A stretch of DNA of 64,000 nt from Buchnera aphidicola str. Ak (Acyrthosiphon kondoi) (GCF_000225445.1 NC_017256.1:62001-126000), one strand, 5' to 3'; counted from the first letter of the stretch, positions 1-12,547 are shown. Notes: generated from the sequence alone by a model not told the origin. A program made the numbers and translations.

Positions 1-605
1 AATATTATACGTCCTTGAAATCGATCATATATATATCCTTTTTTATTAATAGAAAGAATATTTTGATTTAATAACTCTTGCTCAAATTCTTTGCTGATAT
101 TTAGTTTTTTATAAAAATTACTCCACTTTAAGTCAGAAAATCCAATTAAAAAAAAATCAATCATATTTTTATTAATATTTCTTTTAGCTAGATATTTATT
201 AGCTAAATTATTAAAATTGATGTATTTTTTATAAAATACGCCTATTTTTTTCATTAATAGATACAATTTTTGTTTTTTTAAATAAAAACTGTTTTGTATT
301 GTATTTTCAAATGGTATTGTTATACCGTGGAGTATAGACAGTTCTTCAATGCTTTCTATAAAACTTAAATGTTCATATTGCATTAAAAAATCAATTGCAT
401 TACCATGCGCATTGCATCCAAAGCAATAGTAAAATTGCTTTTCATAGCTTACTGTAAAAGATGGAGTTTTATCATGATGAAAAGGACAGTTAATTTGATA
501 ATTCTTACCATTTTTTTTTAATGTTAGACGTGTATTGATCAATTCTACAATATTAGTTCGAAATAATAGTTCATTAATAAAATATTTAGGTATTTTCCTA
601 GACAT
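1..605 (-). CDS. dnaG: DNA primase DnaG, N-terminal part (cut by window edge)
   Basis: Primase makes the RNA primers for lagging-strand replication and works with the DnaB helicase. The frame opens at the ATG at 603-605 and stays open to base 1, so about 201 N-terminal residues are present and the rest lies to the left. The zinc-binding domain is complete: C40, H43, C61 and C64, with [11 protein letters not shown] and [15 protein letters not shown] around them. The segment YDRFQGRI near the edge matches the start of the family's RNA-polymerase domain. It lies downstream of rpsU on the same strand, as in the E. coli rpsU-dnaG-rpoD operon; rpoD would be expected just outside the window. Partial only because of the window boundary. 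Confidence 0.97.
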   Translation of the reverse strand, partial: MSRKIPKYFINELLFRTNIVELINTRLTLKKNGKNYQINCPFHHDKTPSFTVSYEKQFYYCFGCNAHGNAIDFLMQYEHLSFIESIEELSILHGITIPFENTIQNSFYLKKQKLYLLMKKIGVFYKKYINFNNLANKYLAKRNINKNMIDFFLIGFSDLKWSNFYKKLNISKEFEQELLNQNILSINKKGYIYDRFQGRII

Positions 606-630
606 ATAAGTTTGTAGCTATAGATTTTTT

Positions 631-658
631 CCGTTCTTTAAGAAGAACGGCTTTTTTT
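631..658 (+). terminator. Hairpin between rpsU and dnaG, with T-run on the + side
   Basis: An 8-bp perfect stem, CCGTTCTT (631-638) and AAGAACGG (643-650), has a 4-base loop and is followed on the + strand by C and seven T. It sits where E. coli has the internal terminator between rpsU and dnaG that limits dnaG expression. Read in the direction of rpsU-dnaG (minus), the hairpin is followed by A, not U, so it is not a canonical intrinsic terminator for that operon. Confidence 0.6.
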
Positions 659-683
659 AGTTATTTTATTTTTGAAAATATAT

Positions 684-899
<216 letters not shown>

Positions 900-1130
900 T
901 CAATATTTACCTCAATTATTGACTTTATCGTAATGAAAAATTATAGAAATTTATTTAAGATAATAGATCCTATATCAATCAGTGTTATATTGTAAAGCAT
1001 CATTTTTTTGTTTTTAATATGCTTTTAATAATATTTTTTAAAATTAATTTATTTAGATTAACATTAATTTAAAATTGCTGTGAAACGTATTTTTTCTTAT
1101 TTTAAAACTTTAATATATAGGTATAAATTA

Positions 1131-2141
1131 ATGAGGATATTAGGTATTGAAACTTCTTGTGATGATACAGGTATAGCTGTTTATGACAGTAAAGAAGGAT
1201 TATTGATTAATGAAATATATAGTCAGAAAAAATTACATAATATGTATGGAGGTATTATTCCCGAACTGGCATCTCGAGAACATATGACAGCAATTGTTTT
1301 TTTATTGGAAAAAATATTTAGAAAAAAGAATATTGCTAAAAGTATTGATATAATTGCTTATACTGCTGGTCCTGGTTTAGTCGGTTCGTTGTTAGTAGGT
1401 GCTACATTTGCATGCTCATTGGGATTATCTTTAAATATACCAGTTCTGCCAGTTCATCATATGGAAGCCCATTTGTTATCACCAATGTTGGATTTTAAAT
1501 CAATCAAGTTTCCATTTATTACATTATTAGTATCAGGTAAACATACGCAAATAATTGGTGCTCACAGACTTGGTGAATATGAAATACTTGGAAATTGTTT
1601 AGATGATGCTGCTGGTGAAGCATTTGATAAGACAGCAAAATTACTAGGATTAAAATATCCAGGAGGTTTTGAACTATCTAAATTAGCATGCAAGGGAATC
1701 AAAGATTCTTTTTGTTTTCCTCGACCTATGATATATCATTCTGATTTGAATTTTAGTTTTTCGGGTTTAAAAACCTTTGCTGCTCAAACAATCAAGAAAT
1801 GCGATCAAAGTATACAAGAAAAAGCTAATATTGCAAGAGCTTTTGAAGATGCAGTAATTGATATATTATTAATTAAAACTAAAAAAGCATTAAAGAAAAA
1901 AAAATGGAATCGTTTAGTTATAGCAGGTGGTGTTAGTGCGAACTATAAATTACGTAAAAAGTCTGAAAAAATGGTTAAAAAATATTTTAGTGGAACCGTT
2001 TTTTATTCTCGTTTAGAATTTTGTACAGATAACGGAGCTATGATTGCATATCTTGGTTCATTACGTTCAAAAGAGGCACAGAAACCTCAATTAGAAATAT
2101 TAGTCAAACCAAAATGGTCTATAAGTGATTTATCTTTTTAA
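1131..2141 (+). CDS. tsaD: tRNA N6-adenosine threonylcarbamoyltransferase TsaD
   Basis: TsaD transfers threonylcarbamoyl to A37 of ANN-decoding tRNAs with TsaB, TsaC and TsaE. The ATG at 1131 gives 336 residues (E. coli 337) starting [14 protein letters not shown]; an upstream in-frame start at 1080 would add 17 residues with no family match. Seen are the metal ligands HHMEAH (H110, H114), [34 protein letters not shown] and [11 protein letters not shown]. One oddity: the usual SGGHT is SGKHT here (K137). The 3' end overlaps the convergent ribB by 23 bases. The neighbours rpsU and dnaG are as in E. coli. Confidence 0.97.
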   Translation: MRILGIETSCDDTGIAVYDSKEGLLINEIYSQKKLHNMYGGIIPELASREHMTAIVFLLEKIFRKKNIAKSIDIIAYTAGPGLVGSLLVGATFACSLGLSLNIPVLPVHHMEAHLLSPMLDFKSIKFPFITLLVSGKHTQIIGAHRLGEYEILGNCLDDAAGEAFDKTAKLLGLKYPGGFELSKLACKGIKDSFCFPRPMIYHSDLNFSFSGLKTFAAQTIKKCDQSIQEKANIARAFEDAVIDILLIKTKKALKKKKWNRLVIAGGVSANYKLRKKSEKMVKKYFSGTVFYSRLEFCTDNGAMIAYLGSLRSKEAQKPQLEILVKPKWSISDLSF

Positions 2142-2766
2142 TGTATGAAATTAAGTCTTTGATAGTCAATACTTGCATTTTTTGATTTTCAGAAAATTTT
2201 ATCACTTCAGGTGTACGAGCCATAGTTCCATCTTTATTAGTTAGTTCGCAAATAACTCCTGCTGGTTTAAAGCCGGCTAAAGAAACGATTTCGATAGCAG
2301 CTTCTGTATGTCCTGCTCTTGATAAAATTCCACCTTGATGAGCTCTTAAAGGAAAAACATGACCTGGTCTATTTAAATCTCTAGGTTGAGCATTATCAGC
2401 AATAGCGGTTTTTATAGTAGTCAGTCTGTCTTGAGCTGACACACCAGTAGAAATACCTTGTGAAGCCTCTATTGTTACTGTAAATCCAGTACGGTATGTA
2501 CTAGTGTTTTTTTCAACCATCATAGGTAAATCTAGTTTTTTTCTTTTATCTTCAGTTATACAGAGGCATACTATCCCGCTACCATATCGAATAGTTAAAG
2601 CCATTTGTTCTACTGTCATATTTTCACATGCAAAAACGAGATCTCCTTCGTTTTCACGTTTTTCATCATCTAATATAATAACGCCTTGACCAGATTGCAA
2701 AGCAATTATTGCTTTCTGAATTCGTTCTATAGGTGTTCCAAATTTAGATAGAAGTATTTCATTCAT
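2119..2766 (-). CDS. ribB: 3,4-dihydroxy-2-butanone 4-phosphate synthase
   Basis: RibB converts ribulose 5-phosphate to the four-carbon unit used for riboflavin. It has 215 residues (E. coli 217) and is a stand-alone DHBP synthase with no GTP cyclohydrolase II domain. The acidic active-site loop [10 protein letters not shown] is at 33-42 and the catalytic-histidine segment RAGHTEAA at 151-158 (H154). Together with ribE at 55.4 kb it points to riboflavin synthesis. In E. coli ribB has an FMN riboswitch; the 288 bases upstream here are low-complexity AT and show no RFN-like conserved blocks. It overlaps the tsaD 3' end. Confidence 0.97.
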   Translation of the reverse strand: MNEILLSKFGTPIERIQKAIIALQSGQGVIILDDEKRENEGDLVFACENMTVEQMALTIRYGSGIVCLCITEDKRKKLDLPMMVEKNTSTYRTGFTVTIEASQGISTGVSAQDRLTTIKTAIADNAQPRDLNRPGHVFPLRAHQGGILSRAGHTEAAIEIVSLAGFKPAGVICELTNKDGTMARTPEVIKFSENQKMQVLTIKDLISYIKKINHL

Positions 2767-3054
2767 TATACAAATCTTAATAAGGTTAAATTATTCAACA
2801 AGAAATTAGTTTGATTGATATTAAATTAGTTAAATTTTTTTTATTATTAAAATTTTTTATAAAATCAAAGATCAATATATTATATATTGAATTAGATCTA
2901 AGAGCAATGTAGAAATTTTTATTTTAAACAAGATTTTTAATTTTTTATGAAAACTTATTAAAAATAATATTGTAATATCAGGTTTTATTATGATTAATTA
3001 TTTCACGAATTTTTTAAAATAAAAAAATCTTATAAAAATTAAATAAAATTTTTT

Positions 3055-4002
3055 TTATTGATGATTTAAAACAAAATTTAATTCATTAATACTTAATGTT
3101 TCAGTGCCAATTTTTTTTATTACTATGCTAGCTCCAATATTAGCATAAAAACATGCTTCTTCTAAAGAATATCCCGAAGATAAAGACGCTGCAATTATAG
3201 AAATGACAGTATCTCCTGCACCAGTTACATCAGAAGCTGTTTTAGATATAGCAGGAAAATGTATTGGTTTTTTATGTGTTTGAAATAAAGTCATGCCATG
3301 TTTAGAACGCGTAACTAATAATGCCGATAAATTCAGTTCAGATAATAATTTTATTCCTCTTTGCAAAATTTCATTTTCTCTATAACATTTTCCAACTATC
3401 TTTTCAAATTCAGAAAGATTAGGTGTCAATAAACTAGCACCTGAATATTTTTTAAAATCCATACCTTTTGGATCTATTAGTATTGGAATTGACATTTTTT
3501 TTGCAAAACTAATTATTTTTTTTATATTTACTAGAGTGCCTTTAGCATAATCTGATAGTACTAAAATTTTGAAATAGGATAATGAATTTATAATTTTTTG
3601 ATGTAATAAATTAATTTTTTCAGAAATGTATTTTTCTTGAAAATCTACTCGAATTAATTGTTTTTTTTCTGATAAAATTCTTATTTTAGTAATAGTTTTA
3701 TTTTTTTTTATAGAAATTAAATCACAATCTATTCTAACATGGTTCATAAGCTTTTTTAATGTTAATCCTTCATTATCCATACCAATAAAACCAATTATTT
3801 TAGAATGACCTCCAATTTCTGCAATATTTTTAGCTACATTTGCAGCACCTCCCGGTTGTTCTTTAACTTCATGAATCGGTACAATAGGCGTTAATTGTTC
3901 AGACAACATATAATGGTTTTTACTATACCAATAACAATCGAGTATAATATCACCAACTACTAGAACAAGAGAATTGTTAAAATTAATTAATTTTTTTTTC
4001 AT
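3055..4002 (-). CDS. hldE: D-glycero-beta-D-manno-heptose-7-phosphate kinase, HldE kinase domain only
   Basis: PfkB-family sugar kinase with 315 residues; E. coli HldE has 477, with an N-terminal kinase and a C-terminal adenylyltransferase. Both PfkB signatures are present: [15 protein letters not shown] near residue 52 and [11 protein letters not shown] near 260. The protein stops at ELNFVLNHQ, at the position of the linker between the two domains. The 288 bases downstream contain no nucleotidyltransferase-like reading in any frame (no xFDxxHxGH motif). The kinase looks intact. What it serves in an organism with little or no heptose-containing LPS is unclear. Confidence 0.9.
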   Translation of the reverse strand: MKKKLINFNNSLVLVVGDIILDCYWYSKNHYMLSEQLTPIVPIHEVKEQPGGAANVAKNIAEIGGHSKIIGFIGMDNEGLTLKKLMNHVRIDCDLISIKKNKTITKIRILSEKKQLIRVDFQEKYISEKINLLHQKIINSLSYFKILVLSDYAKGTLVNIKKIISFAKKMSIPILIDPKGMDFKKYSGASLLTPNLSEFEKIVGKCYRENEILQRGIKLLSELNLSALLVTRSKHGMTLFQTHKKPIHFPAISKTASDVTGAGDTVISIIAASLSSGYSLEEACFYANIGASIVIKKIGTETLSINELNFVLNHQ

Positions 4003-4226
4003 GATATTATCTCTATAAGTTTAAATAATTTTAAAATATTAAATATTCACTATTTTTTATCAAATAAATATTATTAACTATAAAATTAATAAGATGTTTT
4101 TTTATATATTATATAAAATATTATTACAAGATTTAATTATTGAAAATAATAAATAAATTTTTATATAAAAAAATTTTATTTTTCTATTATAGAATAGAAT
4201 TTTATTTTTAGTATGAGAAAATTATT

Positions 4227-5471
4227 ATGAAAATATATTTAGTAGGAGGAGCTGTTCGTGACTCTTTGCTTAATCTACCTATTAAAGATAAAGATTGGGT
4301 AGTAGTTGGTGGTACAGAAAAAATACTACTAGAAAAAAATTTCCAACAAGTTGGAAAAGATTTTCCAGTTTTTTTGCATCCAGAGACACATGAAGAATAT
4401 GCTTTAGCCAGAAAAGAAAGGAAATCTGGAAGAGGACATACTAGTTTTGAGACTGATTGCAATATTAATGTGACCTTAGAAGAGGATTTAGTTAGACGAG
4501 ATTTAACAATTAATGCTATTGCTCAGGATCAATATGGTAATTATATTGATCCTTTTCAAGGTAAAAAAGATATAAAATATCGTTTAATACGACATATTTC
4601 AGAATCTTTTACGGAAGATCCATTACGTGTTTTACGTGTAGCAAGATTTGCTGCTTCTTTAGTACATTTAGGCTTTAAAGTCGCAAAAGAAACTATGTTA
4701 TTAATGAGTATTGTGGTAAAAAAAAAGGAGTTATCATATTTAACTTCGAATAGAATATGGAATGAAACTGAAAAAGCTTTTAAAACTTCTAATCCTCATG
4801 TATATTTTCAAGTTTTATATGCTTGTAATGCATTGCATTTTTTTTTCCCAGAAATATATTTTTTGCATGAAAAAAAAATTTTTTTAAACTATTCTTTTTT
4901 AAAACAATCATATAATAAAAATACGATATTAATGGGACTTGCTGAAATATCATTACATCATAAAAATATCGATATTCGTTTTTCTTATTTATGTCAATTT
5001 TTATCAATTAATCGAATAGATAAAAATTATTCAAAAACATTTTTTGATTCATATTCTGCTGCTATTATTCATAACTTATGTAAACGCTTTAATATTCCAT
5101 CTTACATCAGAGATATAGCGGTATTGTATACTGGTTTTTATTTTTTTTTAAATACGGTTCATTGTCAATCATCTAAAAATATTATCATTTTTTTTTCTAA
5201 AATCGATGCTTGGAGAAAACCAGAGCGTATTAAAAAGCTTGCATTTTTAAGTGATTTTAATTTTTTAAGTAAATTTACATCTAAATTTCTTTATTTGAAT
5301 TCAGGTTGTTTTTTAAAAAAATGTTTTTCTATTGTAAAAAGTGTTTCTATTAAATTGATTTTAAAAAAAGGGTTTAAAGGTCATGCAATAAAAAACGAAT
5401 TAATACGTTTAAGAATTAAAAAGCTAGAATTATGGCGTTTGAAAAACGTTAAATATCGTTCTTATTTATAA
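4227..5471 (+). CDS. cca: CCA-adding tRNA nucleotidyltransferase
   Basis: Adds or repairs the 3' CCA of tRNAs. It has 414 residues, close to E. coli (412). The class II head is well kept: GGAVRD (7-12), catalytic D21 and D23 in KDKDWVVVG, RRDLTINA (90-97) and EDPLRVLR (130-137). The C-terminal half, where the E. coli enzyme carries an HD phosphohydrolase domain, is very divergent (about residues 205-380) and no H...HD motif can be seen. The enzyme is needed here because tRNA-Lys, tRNA-Ala and tRNA-Val(GAC) do not encode CCA. It is convergent with uppP; cca-bacA adjacency is as in E. coli. Confidence 0.96.
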   Translation: MKIYLVGGAVRDSLLNLPIKDKDWVVVGGTEKILLEKNFQQVGKDFPVFLHPETHEEYALARKERKSGRGHTSFETDCNINVTLEEDLVRRDLTINAIAQDQYGNYIDPFQGKKDIKYRLIRHISESFTEDPLRVLRVARFAASLVHLGFKVAKETMLLMSIVVKKKELSYLTSNRIWNETEKAFKTSNPHVYFQVLYACNALHFFFPEIYFLHEKKIFLNYSFLKQSYNKNTILMGLAEISLHHKNIDIRFSYLCQFLSINRIDKNYSKTFFDSYSAAIIHNLCKRFNIPSYIRDIAVLYTGFYFFLNTVHCQSSKNIIIFFSKIDAWRKPERIKKLAFLSDFNFLSKFTSKFLYLNSGCFLKKCFSIVKSVSIKLILKKGFKGHAIKNELIRLRIKKLELWRLKNVKYRSYL

Positions 5472-5498
5472 AAAATAATATTTTAACGGCGTTTAAAA

Positions 5499-6296
5499 TT
5501 AATTAATAAAATAAATGAATCCAGCTATTATAAAACGATATATTCCAAAAAATATTAGTGATGTTTTGTTTATTATTTTTAATAATTGTTTAATACATAA
5601 CATAGAAATTGTAAAAGATATTATAGTTCCAAGAAAAAATATTGGAAAATCTGATGCTTTAATATTGCTTATATTATTAATGAAATCAAAAAAAGACGCT
5701 CCCATTATTAATGGTATTGATATTATAAAAGAAAATTCTATTGCAACTGATCGTTTAATTCCTAATAGTATTCCAGTTGCTATAGTTACTCCAGATCTTG
5801 AAAATCCAGGATATAAACAAAAAATTTGAAATAATCCAATGACTGCAGATTGAAATAAACTAATATCATGAATGTTAGATATTTTGTGTTTTTTAGGTTT
5901 AAATATTTCAGCTACTAATAAAAAAAAACCTCCTAATATTAACGAATACATAACATCATATGTATTAAATAACAGTTTAATTTTTTTATAAAATATAAGT
6001 CCAAAAAATATTGTAGGAAAAATAGAAATAAGAATATGCATATTTTTTGTTTTTATTTTTTTTTCATTTATATTAAATTTTATTATCTTTAAAATTTTTT
6101 TATGAAAAAAATACAATATTGACAATGCAGAACCAAATTCAATGAATATTTCTAATATTTTTGTATTATTATTTTCTATTTTTAATAGATGTGAAGCTAT
6201 AATCATATGTCCCGTAGAAGAAATAGGAAGAAATTCTGTTATACCTTCTATTACTCCAATAATAATAGAAGCGATAACTTGATTTAAATGAAGCAT
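5499..6296 (-). CDS. uppP: Undecaprenyl-diphosphate phosphatase UppP (BacA)
   Basis: Integral membrane enzyme that recycles undecaprenyl diphosphate for peptidoglycan synthesis. It has 265 residues (E. coli 273), mostly hydrophobic with several membrane helices. The two signature motifs are intact: GVIEGITEFLPISSTGHM (14-31) with its Glu-rich stretch and SSTGH, and YPGFSRSGVTIATG (162-175) with the catalytic Arg. It is next to cca, convergent, as in E. coli. Its presence suggests that some cell-wall lipid-carrier cycling is kept. Confidence 0.96.
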   Translation of the reverse strand: MLHLNQVIASIIIGVIEGITEFLPISSTGHMIIASHLLKIENNNTKILEIFIEFGSALSILYFFHKKILKIIKFNINEKKIKTKNMHILISIFPTIFFGLIFYKKIKLLFNTYDVMYSLILGGFFLLVAEIFKPKKHKISNIHDISLFQSAVIGLFQIFCLYPGFSRSGVTIATGILLGIKRSVAIEFSFIISIPLIMGASFFDFINNISNIKASDFPIFFLGTIISFTISMLCIKQLLKIINKTSLIFFGIYRFIIAGFIYFIN

Positions 6297-6339
6297 TTTT
6301 TTTCCGTTAAAATCATTGAATGTTCATATTATATATATT

Positions 6340-6369
6340 AAAACGGCACTAAATAATAGTACCGTTTTT
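6340..6369 (-). terminator. Intrinsic terminator after crr
   Basis: Inverted repeat AAAACGG.ACT / AGT.CCGTTTT with one mismatch and a 7-base loop. It lies between the crr stop and the uppP start, both on the minus strand. Read on the minus strand the stem ends in GCCGTTTT, so the U stretch is part of the stem. It is the best candidate for the end of the ptsHI-crr transcript and could act in both directions. Confidence 0.6.
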
Positions 6370-6378
6370 ATCTCAAAA

Positions 6379-6882
6379 TTAATGATATAAAGTCATAATA
6401 ACTGTCTGTCCAGCAATAATAGTTCCAGATGATTTTTTTATTTTTTTGAAATTTTCCATATTAGATATTACGACAGGAGTCAAAATAGACTGCGCTTTTT
6501 CTGTGAGAAAATCTAAATCAAATATGATAATTTCATCTCCTATTTTTACCTTTTGATTATCTTTTGCTTTTTTTTTAAAACCATCTCCTTTTAATTTTAT
6601 GGTATCAATTCCAAAATGTACAAACAATTCAATGTTATCTTCTGAAATAATTGAAAAAGCATGCATGGTTTCAAATATTTTTCCAATCGTTCCATTTACC
6701 GGTGCAAGCATCTGATTTCCTGATGGTTTAATGGCTATTCCATCCCCAACAATTTTTTTAGAAAAAACAAGATCTGGTACGTCTTCTATACTTATTATTT
6801 CACCGGATAAAGGTGCGATAATTTCTGTTTTTTTAGAAAAATTGGTTTTTTTACTGTTAAAGAAATCAGAAAAGAAACTCAT
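6379..6882 (-). CDS. crr: PTS glucose-specific enzyme IIA
   Basis: Soluble phosphocarrier that takes phosphate from HPr and passes it to the glucose-family EIIBC. It has 167 residues (E. coli 169). The two active-site histidines are H74 in ETMHAFSI and H89 in LFVHFGIDT, and the beta-barrel start [17 protein letters not shown] is well kept. It is the last gene of the minus-strand run ptsH-ptsI-crr, 50 bases after ptsI. In E. coli it also controls adenylate cyclase and permeases; whether those targets exist in this organism cannot be judged from this window. Confidence 0.97.
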   Translation of the reverse strand: MSFFSDFFNSKKTNFSKKTEIIAPLSGEIISIEDVPDLVFSKKIVGDGIAIKPSGNQMLAPVNGTIGKIFETMHAFSIISEDNIELFVHFGIDTIKLKGDGFKKKAKDNQKVKIGDEIIIFDLDFLTEKAQSILTPVVISNMENFKKIKKSSGTIIAGQTVIMTLYH

Positions 6883-6932
6883 TTTTTTCTCCTAAGTGCT
6901 TTTTTTGTTATCTTTTAGTATATTTTTTATTT

Positions 6933-8648
6933 TTAAGAATCAATAAAATTTTCTACCAAATGAAGTATCTCTTTAGTAGTAGGAAGTGTTAATGCTTTTT
7001 TTGCTAATTTTTGAGCACTATAAAAAGAGGTTTTACGAATAATTTCTTTTATTTTGGGGATGCTTATCGAACTCATACTAAATTCATCTAATCCCATTCC
7101 TAATAAAAGAACAGTAGCACGTTCATCTCCTGCAAGTTCTCCGCACATACCCGTCCACTTTCCATTTTTATGTGAAATATCGATAACTTTTTTAATTAAT
7201 TTTAAAATGGATGGATTCATAGGATTATAAAGATGTGAAATTAAATCATTACCTCTATCAACAGCCAAAGTATATTGTGTTAAATCATTTGTTCCAATAC
7301 TAAAAAAATCTACTTCTTTTATCAAATGTTCAGCTATTATAGCTGATGCTGGAGTTTCAATCATAATTCCAATTTTAATATTTTTATCAAATAATATATT
7401 GTTTTTATTTAATTGGATTTGAAGTTTTTTAATTTCTGATTTTAAAAATCTAATTTCTTCTACAGATATTATCATAGGAAATAGAATATGTATTTTGCCA
7501 AAAGCAGAAGCTCTAAGAATGGCATTTAATTGTGGGTGTAATATTTCTTTTCTATCCATTGAAATACGTATAGCACGCCATCCGAGAAAAGGATTCTCTT
7601 CTTTTGGTAAATTCATATAAGGAAGGTCTTTATCTCCACCAATATCCATAGTTCTAATAATCACAGATTTGTTTTTCATTAGTTCTGCAATTTTTTTATA
7701 TGCCTGAAATTGTTCATTTTCGGTAGGTAAAGATTTTCTACCCATGAATAAAAATTCTGTGCGATACAGACCGATACATTCAGCACCATGCTTTCTTGCA
7801 GAATCAATATCTTTAAGATTTCCAATATTAGAACCAATTTTAATATTATGTCCATCAATAGTTGTTGCATGTAAATCTTTTAAAAATATTAATTTATTTT
7901 TTTTTGTAATGTATTTATTTTTTATTTCTTCTTTTTGATTGATTAATTGATTAGATGGATTTATAAAAATTTGATTATTAATAGAATCTAAAATAATATA
8001 ATCATTATTTTTTACTATTTTCGTAATATTTCCTGTTCCTACTATTGCAGGAATCTCTAGCGATCTTGCCATAATTGATGTATGTGATGTTTTGCCTCCT
8101 AAATCAGTGATAAATCCTAAAATATATTTTAGATTAATTTGTGCTGTTTCAGAAGGAGTCAAATCTTTTGCGATTAAAATAACTTCACTATTTATATTAT
8201 TTAAATCAATAATACTTAGGTTAAGTATGTTTTTTAATAAACGACTCCCAATATCTCTTACATCAATTGCTCTATTTTTTAAATATTCATCTTTTAGTTC
8301 TTCTAGAGCTTTTGCTTGTCCTTCAATGATTAATTCAGCAGCTGCAGCAGCAGATATATTTCTTTCTTTTATTAGAGAAATAACTTCTTGTTCTAACTCT
8401 TCGTCTTCAAGAAGCATGATATGACCTTCAAAGATATTTCCTTTTTTTTCTCCAAATTTTTCTTTTGTCTTAGTTTTTATTTCAGTGAGTTGTTGTATTG
8501 ATTTTTTTCTGCCTTCAAAAAATCTTTCTATTTCTTTTGTGATATTTTTAACAGCAATTATTTTCCGGTTAATAACAATTTCTTCTTCTTTTAATAAAAG
8601 AGCTCTTCCAAAAGCTATACCCGGTGATGCTAAAATGCCTGAAATCAT
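6933..8648 (-). CDS. ptsI: PTS enzyme I (phosphoenolpyruvate-protein phosphotransferase)
   Basis: First enzyme of the PTS; it autophosphorylates from PEP and phosphorylates HPr. It has 571 residues (E. coli 575). The phospho-histidine is H189 in [13 protein letters not shown], exactly at the E. coli position. The PEP-binding C-terminal barrel shows RTEFLFM, the block [14 protein letters not shown] and the catalytic-cysteine region MCGELAGDE. It is flanked by ptsH upstream and crr downstream. The 150-base gap to ptsH is wider than in E. coli and holds a possible hairpin. Confidence 0.98.
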   Translation of the reverse strand: MISGILASPGIAFGRALLLKEEEIVINRKIIAVKNITKEIERFFEGRKKSIQQLTEIKTKTKEKFGEKKGNIFEGHIMLLEDEELEQEVISLIKERNISAAAAAELIIEGQAKALEELKDEYLKNRAIDVRDIGSRLLKNILNLSIIDLNNINSEVILIAKDLTPSETAQINLKYILGFITDLGGKTSHTSIMARSLEIPAIVGTGNITKIVKNNDYIILDSINNQIFINPSNQLINQKEEIKNKYITKKNKLIFLKDLHATTIDGHNIKIGSNIGNLKDIDSARKHGAECIGLYRTEFLFMGRKSLPTENEQFQAYKKIAELMKNKSVIIRTMDIGGDKDLPYMNLPKEENPFLGWRAIRISMDRKEILHPQLNAILRASAFGKIHILFPMIISVEEIRFLKSEIKKLQIQLNKNNILFDKNIKIGIMIETPASAIIAEHLIKEVDFFSIGTNDLTQYTLAVDRGNDLISHLYNPMNPSILKLIKKVIDISHKNGKWTGMCGELAGDERATVLLLGMGLDEFSMSSISIPKIKEIIRKTSFYSAQKLAKKALTLPTTKEILHLVENFIDS

Positions 8649-8731
8649 AACATTACCTTTAATAATAAAGTTTATCTATTCAGAGATGAAAATATGACAT
8701 GTCAGGCGAATATATTTTTTATAAAAAAAAT

Positions 8732-8766
8732 TAGAAGTCTTTTTTTATATAACTTCTAGTTTTTTA
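8732..8766. terminator. Weak bidirectional hairpin between ptsH and ptsI
   Basis: A 7-bp stem TAGAAGT (8732-8738) / ACTTCTA (8752-8758) encloses an AT loop and has T-runs on both sides: GTTTTTT on the + side and ATTTTTTTT after the stem on the minus side. With two G-C pairs it is weak, but it is placed to act as a partial terminator making HPr more abundant than enzyme I. The role is inferred. Confidence 0.35.
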
Positions 8767-8798
8767 AACCAATTAAAAATTAATTATTTAATAATAAT

Positions 8799-9056
8799 TT
8801 ATTCTAATTTTGTTATTATTTTAGATAAGTGTTCAATTGCTTGTTGTTCGTCTTCTCCTTCGGCTGATAGTGTAATAAGACTTCCTCGAATCAAACCTAG
8901 TGTCTGAATTTTAAATAAACTTTTTGCATTTACTACTTTGCCATCATAAATAATAGAAATTTCTGAAATAAATTTTTTTGCTTCTTTTACAAACTGAGCA
9001 GCAGGACGTGTATGCAAACCATGCGGAGCAGTTATTTTAATTTGGTTTTGAAACAT
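8799..9056 (-). CDS. ptsH: Phosphocarrier protein HPr
   Basis: Small PTS carrier between enzyme I and the sugar-specific EIIA proteins. It has 85 residues, the same as E. coli. The phosphorylated H15 lies in [18 protein letters not shown], and S46 lies in [12 protein letters not shown]. It sits in the order cysK-ptsH-ptsI-crr on the minus strand, as in E. coli, 54 bases after cysK. No anomalies were seen. Confidence 0.98.
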   Translation of the reverse strand: MFQNQIKITAPHGLHTRPAAQFVKEAKKFISEISIIYDGKVVNAKSLFKIQTLGLIRGSLITLSAEGEDEQQAIEHLSKIITKLE

Positions 9057-9110
9057 TTTTTTTCCTTAATAAAAGTTTATTAATACGATATAATAAATAT
9101 TAAAATTTTT

Positions 9111-10058
9111 TTATACTTTAGAAAATAATTCTGTACTTAAATAACGTTCTCCTGAAGAAGGCAAAATAACAACTATTGTCTTATCTGAGAAATTTTTTTG
9201 TTTTTGTATTTTTACTGCAGCATATAGTGAAGCACCAGATGAAATTCCTGCTAATATCCCTTCTGTTTTCATTAATTTTTGAGCCATCAGTATGGCTTCT
9301 TCACTAGAAACAGTAATCACTTGATCAACCAATGTTAAATCTAAATTTTTAGGAATAAATCCAGGTCCAATACCTTGAATTTTATGTGGTCCAGGTTTCA
9401 TTTCTTTTCCTGATAAAAATTGTGTAATGACAGGGGATTCAGAAGGTTCAACAGCCACACTAATTAAATTTTTTTTTCTTTTTGTTTTTTTTATATATCT
9501 TGTAATCCCAGTAATAGTTCCTCCTGTACCTACGGAAGAAATTAAGACATCTAAATTACCATTAGTATCATTCCAAATCTCTGGACCAGTAGTCATTTCA
9601 TGAATTTCTGGATTAGCAGGATTCTCAAATTGTTTTAATAAAAAATATTTTCTTGGATTATATGATACAATATCATTAGCTTTAGAAATAGCTCCTTTCA
9701 TACCATATTTTCCATCGGTTAATATTAATTTTGCGCCTAAAGATTTTAGTATTTTTTTTCTTTCAACAGACATAGTTTCAGGCATAGTTAGAGTTAATCG
9801 ATAATTTCTAGAAGCAGCAACATAAGCTAATGCTATGCCTGTATTACCACTAGTTGCTTCTATTAATTCTACATTTTTATTTATGTTTTTATTTTTTTCT
9901 GCACTCCATATCATATTAGCACCAATCCTACATTTAACACTAAAACTTGGATTTCTAGATTCTATTTTTACTAAAATTTTTCCATATCCAATTTTATTTA
10001 AACGAACTAGAGGTGTATTACCAATAGTTAAAGAATTATCTTCATATATTTTACTCAT
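9111..10058 (-). CDS. cysK: Cysteine synthase A (O-acetylserine sulfhydrylase)
   Basis: PLP enzyme forming cysteine from O-acetylserine and sulfide. It has 315 residues (E. coli 323). The PLP lysine is K42 in [26 protein letters not shown] and the phosphate-cup GTGGTITG are also present. The C-terminus is shorter than E. coli by a few residues. It precedes ptsH on the same strand and is divergent from ligA across 253 AT-rich bases; the E. coli neighbourhood is the same with zipA and cysZ missing. Confidence 0.97.
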   Translation of the reverse strand: MSKIYEDNSLTIGNTPLVRLNKIGYGKILVKIESRNPSFSVKCRIGANMIWSAEKNKNINKNVELIEATSGNTGIALAYVAASRNYRLTLTMPETMSVERKKILKSLGAKLILTDGKYGMKGAISKANDIVSYNPRKYFLLKQFENPANPEIHEMTTGPEIWNDTNGNLDVLISSVGTGGTITGITRYIKKTKRKKNLISVAVEPSESPVITQFLSGKEMKPGPHKIQGIGPGFIPKNLDLTLVDQVITVSSEEAILMAQKLMKTEGILAGISSGASLYAAVKIQKQKNFSDKTIVVILPSSGERYLSTELFSKV

Positions 10059-10203
10059 TTGCTTCCTTTTTTTAAAGTTTGTCTTAAATTACAAAATTTT
10101 AATAATATTAAATATAACTTTATTGATCTTTTAATTTAAAATATTTTTTATTATACTTGTTTTTAATGATTATTAAAAAATTCTATTTTTATATTATAAA
10201 TAA

Positions 10204-12333
<2,130 letters not shown>

Positions 12334-12349
12334 AAATAACATTATTTTT

Positions 12350-12422
12350 TGGGTCGTGCAGGATTTGAACCTGCGACCAATTGATTAAAAGTCAACTGCT
12401 CTACCAACTGAGCTAACGACCC
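12350..12422 (-). tRNA. tRNA-Lys (UUU)
   Basis: 73-base cloverleaf on the minus strand: 7-bp acceptor GGGTCGT/ACGACCC, D-arm AGCTCAGTTGGTAGAGC, anticodon loop CTTTTAA giving UUU, T-arm GCAGGTTCAAATCCTGC, discriminator A. It is nearly identical to E. coli tRNA-Lys. CCA is not encoded (AAAA follows). It is the second tRNA of a Val-Lys pair transcribed divergently from gltX, as in the E. coli valUXY-lysV cluster. Confidence 0.98.
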
Positions 12423-12453
12423 TTTTAAAAATTTTTTACTATGTTCTTCTCTT

Positions 12454-12529
12454 TGGTGGGTGATGACGGACTCGAACCGCCGACTTCCTCCGTGTAAAGG
12501 AGGAGCTCTACCAACTGAGCTAATCACCC
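12454..12529 (-). tRNA. tRNA-Val (UAC), with encoded CCA
   Basis: Minus-strand cloverleaf with acceptor GGGTGAT/ATCACCC, D-arm AGCTCAGTTGGTAGAGC, anticodon stem CCTCC/GGAGG, loop TTTACAC giving UAC and T-arm GGCGGTTCGAGTCCGTC. The discriminator A is followed by a genomic CCA (12454-12456), unlike the other tRNAs in this window. A strong promoter lies 18 bases upstream; the Lys tRNA follows 31 bases downstream and is probably processed from the same transcript. Confidence 0.98.
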
Positions 12530-12547
12530 GTTTACAAATCTATGTAT

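Noticed and set aside
2767..3054. FMN riboswitch upstream of ribB, as in E. coli
   Set aside because: No RFN-like conserved blocks or multi-stem structure; the sequence is low-complexity AT.
12342..12527. 61-residue minus-strand frame across the two tRNAs
   Set aside because: It translates tRNA-Lys and tRNA-Val sequence; not a protein gene.
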